Shown one piece after another: positions 33,161 to 37,998 of a stretch of DNA of 37,998 nt (within the stretch, counting starts at the first letter, position 1; each line of letters starts with the position of its first letter). The position numbers and the translations under genes were made by a program. Location of the stretch: contig AYNO01000015.1 of NCBI GenBank assembly GCA_000500915.1, positions 1 to 37,998 on the forward strand, read 5' to 3'. Below the pieces are notes generated by a model that did no database searches, was not told the DNA's origin, and was given only the letters and a program-made list of their open reading frames with translations. Source of the stretch: Rhodobacter sp. CACIA14H1 (GTDB lineage: Bacteria > Pseudomonadota > Alphaproteobacteria > Rhodobacterales > Rhodobacteraceae).

Positions 33161-33838
33161 TTGCGCGCCCTGACCACCGCCCTCCTCCTGCTTGCCGCAA
33201 CGCCCGCGCTGGCGCAGACGCGCTTCACGCTGGACGACAACGTCCTGATCTACAACACATCCTTCCCCGTCGATGCGACCCGCATCGACCCCGCCTCCGG
33301 CATGACCCCGGCCGATACCGTCGGCGACATCGCCTATGAGGATATCGACACCCTCCGCTCCATCCTGTCGCGCCACGAAGACCGGCTCGACACCATGCGC
33401 CTCACCTCCGACGGCGGGTATATCGAGGCGGCCTATGAAATGGCCGCCATCCTGTCCGACTACGGACTCAAGACGGAAGTCGAAGGCGAATGCGCCTCGG
33501 CCTGCGCCGTCATCTTCGCCGCAGGCACGGAACGGCGGATGAACAAGGGCGGCCGGATCGGCCTGCACCCGTCAAGCTGGAGCGCGGAGTCGATCCGCAG
33601 CTATTACGAGGACTGGCACGAAGAAAGCGGCTGGAAGGACGAATTCGCTTTTGCCGAATGGGTTTACGACGAAGGCCAGCGCGACGCGAACAAGCTGGTG
33701 ACGCATCTGCTGACCCATGGCGTCAGCCCCGATTTCGCGGTCAAGGTCGTCGCGCTGGGCATGGGAACGATGTGGTATCCCACGCGCAAGGAGATGGAAG
33801 CAGCGGGTCTCCTCACGCCGCAGGCTCCGGCGAACTGA
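33161..33838 (+). CDS. ClpP-like (COG3904-type) periplasmic protein with TTG start
   Basis: A 225-residue protein with a signal peptide (RALTTALLLLAATPALA). The ClpP/crotonase-like core is visible: IDTLRSILSR, MRLTSDGGYIEAAYEMA, then EGECASACAVIFAAG, with Ser113 at the ClpP-type nucleophile position and His136 in RIGLHPSSW. This matches the COG3904 family of predicted periplasmic proteins of unknown role. TTG at 33161 is chosen because GGAGGA lies just before it and it begins exactly at the signal peptide. ATG at 33104 would add 19 unlikely residues and has no ribosome site. Confidence 0.8.
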   Translation: MRALTTALLLLAATPALAQTRFTLDDNVLIYNTSFPVDATRIDPASGMTPADTVGDIAYEDIDTLRSILSRHEDRLDTMRLTSDGGYIEAAYEMAAILSDYGLKTEVEGECASACAVIFAAGTERRMNKGGRIGLHPSSWSAESIRSYYEDWHEESGWKDEFAFAEWVYDEGQRDANKLVTHLLTHGVSPDFAVKVVALGMGTMWYPTRKEMEAAGLLTPQAPAN

Positions 33839-33883
33839 CGGAACGGCGCGGTAATCCGCTGTTTGCAAACGCCCCTCAGAAAA

Positions 33884-33930
33884 GCGGTTTCTGCACCAGA
33901 AACCGCCGCGAAGTCTGCGTCAGACTTCGC
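33884..33930. terminator. Tandem bidirectional hairpin terminators
   Basis: Two perfect 10-bp hairpins with 3-base loops lie one base apart: GCGGTTTCTG/CAGAAACCGC (33884-33906) and GCGAAGTCTG/CAGACTTCGC (33908-33930). On the plus strand the second is followed by TTTCCC; on the minus strand the first is followed by TTTTC. They sit between the convergent periplasmic-protein gene and serB and would stop both. Confidence 0.85.
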
Positions 33931-33941
33931 TTTCCCGACCG

Positions 33942-34814
33942 TCAGACAAACTCCTCCCGCAGATACCCCTGGATGAACAGCAGCGCCGTCAGGTCCCCAT
34001 GATTGATCCGTATCTCGCACTCCGCCGCCACCACGGGCTTTGCATGAAGCGCAACGCCTGCGCCCGCCCGCTTAAGCATTCCTAAATCATTTGCCCCGTC
34101 GCCCACCGCCATGACCTCTGATTCGGAAATCCCCAGCCGCGCACAGATATCCACCAGCGCATCCACCTTCGCCTGCTTGCCAAGGATCGGCTCCGCCACG
34201 GTTCCTGACAGGAAATCACCCTCAGAATTCAACGTGTTGGCACGGTTTTCGTCAAACCCCAGCACCCCCGCGATCCGCGCGGTGAAGGCCGTGAACCCCC
34301 CCGATACCAGCGCCGCATAGGCGCCATTCGCCCGCATCGTCGCCACCAGCGCAGGCCCCCCCGGCATCAGCGTGATCCGGTCGCGGATCACCCGGTCGAT
34401 CACCGCCACCGGCAAGCCCTTCAACAAACCGACCCGCTCGCGCAACGCCGCTTCGAAATCCAGCGCGCCATTCATCGCCCGACGCGTGATCTCGGCCACC
34501 CGCGCCCCGACCCCGGCCTCGTCCGCCAGCTCGTCGATGCATTCCTGCCGGATCATCGTGGAGTCCATATCCGCCAGCAGCACCCGCTTCCGCCGCCCCT
34601 CCGCCTTCTGCACCACCAGATCGACGCGCAGCGATTGCAGCCCCTCCCACACCTCCCACCGGTTCAAGGGTATGGTTTCCAACGGAAATTCCGCTGCCAC
34701 ACCGGGGTCCAGCCAGACCGCATCCCCCCCGCCCCAGGCGTTCCGCACGGACTCTACGGTGGCGCGGTCAAGAACGGGCGTTTCGGGATCGGTCAGCAGC
34801 GTGGCGATATACAT
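33942..34814 (-). CDS. serB: Phosphoserine phosphatase SerB
   Basis: A 290-residue HAD phosphatase that makes the last step of serine synthesis. HAD motif I is DMDST at 82-86. Then come [14 protein letters not shown], the SGGF motif ([15 protein letters not shown]) and motif [12 protein letters not shown] near the C-terminus. The N-terminal 75 residues form the ACT-like or regulatory part seen in many SerB. The start at 34814 was chosen by protein length, since the frame continues far upstream as a shadow of serC. It is divergent from serC, so all three serine genes are clustered. Confidence 0.94.
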   Translation of the reverse strand: MYIATLLTDPETPVLDRATVESVRNAWGGGDAVWLDPGVAAEFPLETIPLNRWEVWEGLQSLRVDLVVQKAEGRRKRVLLADMDSTMIRQECIDELADEAGVGARVAEITRRAMNGALDFEAALRERVGLLKGLPVAVIDRVIRDRITLMPGGPALVATMRANGAYAALVSGGFTAFTARIAGVLGFDENRANTLNSEGDFLSGTVAEPILGKQAKVDALVDICARLGISESEVMAVGDGANDLGMLKRAGAGVALHAKPVVAAECEIRINHGDLTALLFIQGYLREEFV

Positions 34815-34896
34815 GGAGTTTCCGATAGTGGAGAAATCCGTCGCTTTCACGCGACGTTCCGCCGCTTTAGGGCAATTTTCCGGCTTGTGCCACCCC

Positions 34897-34964
34897 GTCC
34901 GCCCCGTTATCCCCGACGGCGGGACACCCCTCCCCAACGAGGGGCTTTTAGCTGGAAGGCTACC
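34897..34964 (+). ncRNA. serC leader RNA
   Basis: The leader holds an upstream hairpin (GTCCGCC with GGCGGGAC, 34897-34925), a strong CCCCTC/GAGGGG hairpin (34927-34944) followed by CTTTTA, and a short TAGC/GCTA stem (34949-34962) whose loop contains the GGAAG ribosome site of serC. The known alphaproteobacterial serC motif lies before serC-serA operons and has a last stem that overlaps the ribosome site, exactly as here. It probably controls serC translation or early termination. Confidence 0.75.
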
Positions 34965-36122
34965 ATGACAGACCTGACTCCGCCGGCCAAGCGCCCGGCC
35001 AATCCGCGCTTCTCCTCCGGCCCCTGCGCCAAGATCCCCGGCTTCACCCTGAACCACCTCGCCGACGCCCCCTTGGGCCGGTCGCACCGCGCCGCCATCG
35101 GCAAGGCGAAGCTGCAGGAAGCCATCGACCTTACCCGCGACATCCTGAACGTCCCCGCCGATTACCGCATCGGCATCGTCCCCGGCTCCGACACCGGCGC
35201 GGTCGAAATGGCGATGTGGACGATGCTGGGCGCCCGCCCCGTCGAAATGCTGGCGTGGGAAAGCTTCGGCGAAGGCTGGGTCACCGATGTGGTGAAACAG
35301 CTTAAACTCGACGCCACCGTGAAAAAGGCCCCCTACGGCCAGATCGTGGACCTGACGACCGTCAACTTCGACGCCGATGTGGTCTTCACCTGGAACGGCA
35401 CCACCTCCGGCGTCCGCGTCCCGAATGGTGACGCAATTCCCGCGACTCGCCAAGGGCTTACTATCTGCGACGCCACCTCGGCCGCCTTTGCGATGGACCT
35501 GCCGTGGGACAAGCTCGACGTCACCACCTTCTCCTGGCAGAAGGTGCTGGGCGGCGAAGGCGCGCACGGGATGCTGATCCTGTCGCCGCGAGCGGTGGAA
35601 CGGCTGGAAACCTACACCCCCGCATGGCCCCTGCCCAAGATCTTCCGCCTGACGTCGAAGGGCAAGTTGATTGACGGCATCTTCGTGGGCGAAACGATCA
35701 ACACCCCCTCCATGCTGGCAGTGGAAGATTACCTCGTCGCGCTGAAATGGGCGAAATCCGTGGGCGGGCTGAAGGGCCTGGTCGCCCGGGCCGAGGCAAA
35801 CGCCCGCACCGTCTGGGATTTCTGCGCCGCGAACCCGTGGATCGCGAACCTTGCCGAAGACGCGGCGACCGCCTCCACCACCTCGGTCTGCCTGAAATTC
35901 ACCGATCCCCGCATCACCGACGGCGCGGCCTTCGCCAAGGCCGTGGCGAAGCGGCTGGAAAAGGCAGGCGTCGCCTATGACGTCGGCGCCTACCGCGACG
36001 CGCCCCCCGGCCTGCGCATCTGGTGCGGATCGACGGTGGAAACCGCCGATGTTGCCGCCCTGATGCCGTGGATCGCCCACGCCTTCCACGCCGAAATCGC
36101 GGCGCTGGCCCAAGCGGCCTGA
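34965..36122 (+). CDS. serC: Phosphoserine aminotransferase SerC
   Basis: A 385-residue PLP enzyme that converts 3-phosphohydroxypyruvate to phosphoserine. Features: [11 protein letters not shown] near the start, [40 protein letters not shown], and the PLP lysine Lys193 in [15 protein letters not shown]. These are typical of the longer alphaproteobacterial SerC type. GGAAGG lies before the ATG inside the leader stem. It forms an operon with serA, separated by a palindromic repeat pair. Confidence 0.96.
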   Translation: MTDLTPPAKRPANPRFSSGPCAKIPGFTLNHLADAPLGRSHRAAIGKAKLQEAIDLTRDILNVPADYRIGIVPGSDTGAVEMAMWTMLGARPVEMLAWESFGEGWVTDVVKQLKLDATVKKAPYGQIVDLTTVNFDADVVFTWNGTTSGVRVPNGDAIPATRQGLTICDATSAAFAMDLPWDKLDVTTFSWQKVLGGEGAHGMLILSPRAVERLETYTPAWPLPKIFRLTSKGKLIDGIFVGETINTPSMLAVEDYLVALKWAKSVGGLKGLVARAEANARTVWDFCAANPWIANLAEDAATASTTSVCLKFTDPRITDGAAFAKAVAKRLEKAGVAYDVGAYRDAPPGLRIWCGSTVETADVAALMPWIAHAFHAEIAALAQAA

Positions 36123-36131
36123 GCAAACCCC

Positions 36132-36189
36132 GCCCCGGGCCTGACCCGGGGCCTCCCCATCCCGCGAGGTCCCGGGTCAAGCCCGGGAC
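36132..36189. repeat. Inverted pair of REP-like palindromes between serC and serA
   Basis: Two 8-bp hairpins: GCCCCGGG/CCCGGGGC with loop CCTGA (36132-36152) and GTCCCGGG/CCCGGGAC with loop TCAAG (36169-36189). Reading one strand against the other, they are inverted copies of one element of about 22 bases built on CCCGGG(C)(C/T)TGACCCGGG. Such palindromes are scattered in many alphaproteobacterial genomes. It may affect the serC/serA mRNA ratio. Confidence 0.8.
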
Positions 36190-36219
36190 GCGATGCCCCC
36201 GAACACATCAGGTGACACA

Positions 36220-37812
36220 ATGCCCAAGGTCCTCGTCTCCGACGAACTCTCCGAAACCGCCGTCCAGATCTTCCGCGACCGCGGGGTCGAGGTGGACTAC
36301 ATGCCGAAACTCGGCAAGGACAAGGAAAAGCTGGCCGAACTGATAGGCCAATATGACGGCCTCGCCATCCGCTCGGCCACCAAGGTCACGGAAAAGCTGC
36401 TGGAAGCGGCCACCAATCTGAAGGTCGTCGGTCGCGCCGGGATCGGCGTGGACAACGTGGACATCCCCGCCGCCTCGAAGAAGGGCGTCATCGTGATGAA
36501 CACGCCCTTCGGCAATTCCATCACCACCGCCGAACACGCCATCGCCATGATGTTCTCCATCGCCCGGCAGATCCCCGAGGCGAACGCCTCCACCCATGCG
36601 GGCAAATGGGAAAAGTCCAAGTTCATGGGCGTCGAACTCTTCAACAAGACCCTCGGCGTCATCGGCGCGGGCAATATCGGCGGCATCGTCTGCGACCGCG
36701 CCGTGGGCCTGAAGATGAAGGTCGTGGCCTATGACCCCTTCCTGTCCGAAGAACGCGCAAAGCAACTGGGCGTCACAAAGGTCGAACTCGACGACCTCCT
36801 CGCCCGCGCCGATTTCATCACCCTCCACGTGCCGCTGACGGACAAGACCCGCAACATCCTGTCGCGCGAAAACCTTGCGAAGACCAAGAAGGGCGTCCGC
36901 ATCATCAACTGCGCCCGTGGCGGCCTGATCGACGAGGCCGCGCTGAAGGACGCGCTGGATGCAGGCCATGTCGCCGCCGCAGCCCTCGACGTGTTCGAGG
37001 TGGAACCCGCCACCGAGAACGTCCTCTTCAACCACCCCAACGTCGTCTGCACCCCCCATCTCGGCGCCTCGACGACCGAGGCGCAGGAAAACGTGGCCCT
37101 GCAGGTGGCCGAACAGATGTCCGACTACCTGCTCACCGGCGCGGTGCAGAACGCGCTGAACATGCCCAACGTCACGGCGGAAGAAGCGGCCGTCATGGGC
37201 CCCTGGGTGAAACTCGCCCTCCACCTCGGTGCCTTCATCGGGCAGATGACCGATGAACCGATCAAGGCGATCAACATTCTGTATGACGGCGCCGTGGCCG
37301 ACATGAACCTCGCCGCGCTGAACCAGTCGGTGATCGCGGGCGTGCTCAAGGCGCACAATCCCGACGTCAACCTCGTCTCCGCCCCCGTGGTGGCCAAGGA
37401 ACGCGGCATCCAGATTTCCACCACCCGGCAGGAAAAGACGGGCGTGTTCGATGCCTATATCAAGGTCACGATGGTCACGGACAAACGCGAACGCTCCGTG
37501 GCAGGCACCTGCTTCAGCGATGGCAAGCCCCGCTTCATCCAGATCAAGGGCATCAACATCGACGCCGAAATCGGCCGCCATATGCTCTACACCACGAACG
37601 AGGACGTGCCGGGCATCATCGGCCTTCTGGGCATGACGATGGGCAAGAACAACGTCAACATCGCGAACTTCACCCTCGGTCGTTCCGGCGTGGGTCAGGA
37701 CGCCATCGCCATCCTCTACCTCGACCAGCCCATCGATCCCAAGGTGGTCGAGACGCTGGAATCCACCGGCATGTTCCAGCAGGTCAAACCGCTGGAATTC
37801 GAGGTGGCCTGA
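36220..37812 (+). CDS. serA: D-3-phosphoglycerate dehydrogenase SerA
   Basis: A 530-residue long-form SerA, the first committed enzyme of serine synthesis. The substrate domain starts MPKVLVSDELSE; the NAD-binding GAGNIG lies at 149-154 after GVI. The family helix IINCARGGLIDEAAL, the catalytic region up to TPHLGASTTEAQENV, an intervening ASB domain and a C-terminal ACT domain (NEDVPGIIGLLGMTMGKNNVNIANF) complete the long form. ATG at 36220 has AGGTGA upstream and gives the usual N-terminus; ATG at 36193 is in frame but lacks support. Confidence 0.97.
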   Translation: MPKVLVSDELSETAVQIFRDRGVEVDYMPKLGKDKEKLAELIGQYDGLAIRSATKVTEKLLEAATNLKVVGRAGIGVDNVDIPAASKKGVIVMNTPFGNSITTAEHAIAMMFSIARQIPEANASTHAGKWEKSKFMGVELFNKTLGVIGAGNIGGIVCDRAVGLKMKVVAYDPFLSEERAKQLGVTKVELDDLLARADFITLHVPLTDKTRNILSRENLAKTKKGVRIINCARGGLIDEAALKDALDAGHVAAAALDVFEVEPATENVLFNHPNVVCTPHLGASTTEAQENVALQVAEQMSDYLLTGAVQNALNMPNVTAEEAAVMGPWVKLALHLGAFIGQMTDEPIKAINILYDGAVADMNLAALNQSVIAGVLKAHNPDVNLVSAPVVAKERGIQISTTRQEKTGVFDAYIKVTMVTDKRERSVAGTCFSDGKPRFIQIKGINIDAEIGRHMLYTTNEDVPGIIGLLGMTMGKNNVNIANFTLGRSGVGQDAIAILYLDQPIDPKVVETLESTGMFQQVKPLEFEVA

Positions 37813-37821
37813 CAAAACGGC

Positions 37822-37853
37822 GATGAAGGGGCAATCCGCCTTGCCCCTTCATC
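37822..37853 (+). terminator. Terminator hairpin after serA
   Basis: A perfect 13-bp stem, GATGAAGGGGCAA with TTGCCCCTTCATC, and a 6-base loop, nine bases after the serA stop. The following bases (CGTTCCC) are T-poor, so it may act with Rho or as an mRNA end. Confidence 0.65.
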
Positions 37854-37964
37854 CGTTCCCAAATATCCCACGGGGGGTGCCAATGGTCCGCCATTGGTCA
37901 GGAACCACTGGCGCCGGGATGTGAAACCCCCCGGGCGTCCACCCCGAACCGACGGACAGGCACG

Positions 37965-37998
37965 ATGCGCAGCTACGCCATAGGCGACATCCACGGCC
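37965..37998 (+). CDS. Metallophosphatase (calcineurin-like), first codons only
   Basis: The last 34 bases encode MRSYAIGDIHG, the start of a calcineurin-like metallophosphoesterase with the metal-binding GDIHG motif, such as a serine/threonine or diadenosine-tetraphosphate-type phosphatase. Everything else is beyond the window. It comes after the serA terminator. Confidence 0.7.
   Translation, partial: MRSYAIGDIHG

Noticed and set aside
33942-36113. Reading SerB as a 723-residue protein extending across serC
   Set aside because: The upstream part is antisense to serC. The conserved SerB length starts at 34814.
36132-36189. CRISPR repeats
   Set aside because: Only two inverted palindromes of REP type, no array and no regular spacers. 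No CRISPR-like array was seen anywhere in the window.

Overview
The window is high-GC DNA from an alphaproteobacterium of the Rhodobacter/Cereibacter type (Paracoccaceae). The gene content matches what is known of the Fla1 polar-flagellum regulon and the third chemotaxis operon (cheOp3) of Rhodobacter sphaeroides. The clues are a split CheA pair (a P1-less kinase plus a P1/P5 protein), a soluble TlpT-like receptor, a FleT-type sigma-54 activator with no DNA-binding domain, FlhF, FliA and FlgM, and a Vibrio-like flgP-flgT-flgA-flgM block. Genus assignment is inference from gene content and order.

Layout. Bases 1-7287 (minus strand) hold fleT-fliE-fliF-fliG-fliH-fliI-fliJ and then the start of a FliK-like gene that runs off the window. 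Bases 7671-18562 (plus) hold a small unknown gene, then cheA4-cheR-cheB-cheW-tlpT-cheY6-cheA3 and a pseudo-receiver-like gene. Bases 18750-19671 (plus) hold fliS and two small unknowns. Bases 19619-20388 (minus) hold fliL and a small ORF. Bases 20523-21611 (plus) hold an unknown gene and a Sel1-repeat secreted protein. Bases 21683-24775 (minus) hold flgP, flgT, flgA, flgM and a DUF2802-like gene. Bases 24944-28672 (plus) hold flhA, flhF and fliA. A GAF-domain gene faces fliA. From about 30 kb the content is housekeeping: zapE, a higBA toxin-antitoxin pair, a TauE/SafE permease, a ClpP-like periplasmic protein, serB, then serC-serA behind a serC leader RNA, and the first codons of a metallophosphatase.

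How it fits together. I can read six close matches to the sigma-54 -24/-12 element. They lie before fliK, fleT, cheA4, fliL, flgP and flhA. Four sites share a TAAA-N15-NYCGTTNA pattern that could be the local sigma-28 (FliA) element; they lie upstream of the 7671 gene, fliS, the 20523 gene and the GAF gene. This suggests a cascade: sigma-54 with FleQ/FleT drives basal-body, export and chemotaxis genes plus FliA and FlgM, then FliA drives late genes. CheA4 would phosphorylate the P1 domain of CheA3, which would pass phosphate to CheY6 and CheB at a cytoplasmic TlpT cluster.

Caution on quality. Three genes (cheR/cheB, cheA3, the Sel1 gene) show frame changes, mostly at G or C runs. The same kind of lesion three times in one window points to base-calling error at least as strongly as to biology. 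I found no tRNA, rRNA, CRISPR array, insertion sequence or defence system. Most of what is here maps onto known Rhodobacter biology. The best candidates for something undescribed are the degenerate duplicated HPt modules in CheA3, the GAF gene with a sigma-28-like promoter, the small gene heading the chemotaxis cluster, and the recurring mini-ORFs before operon genes.
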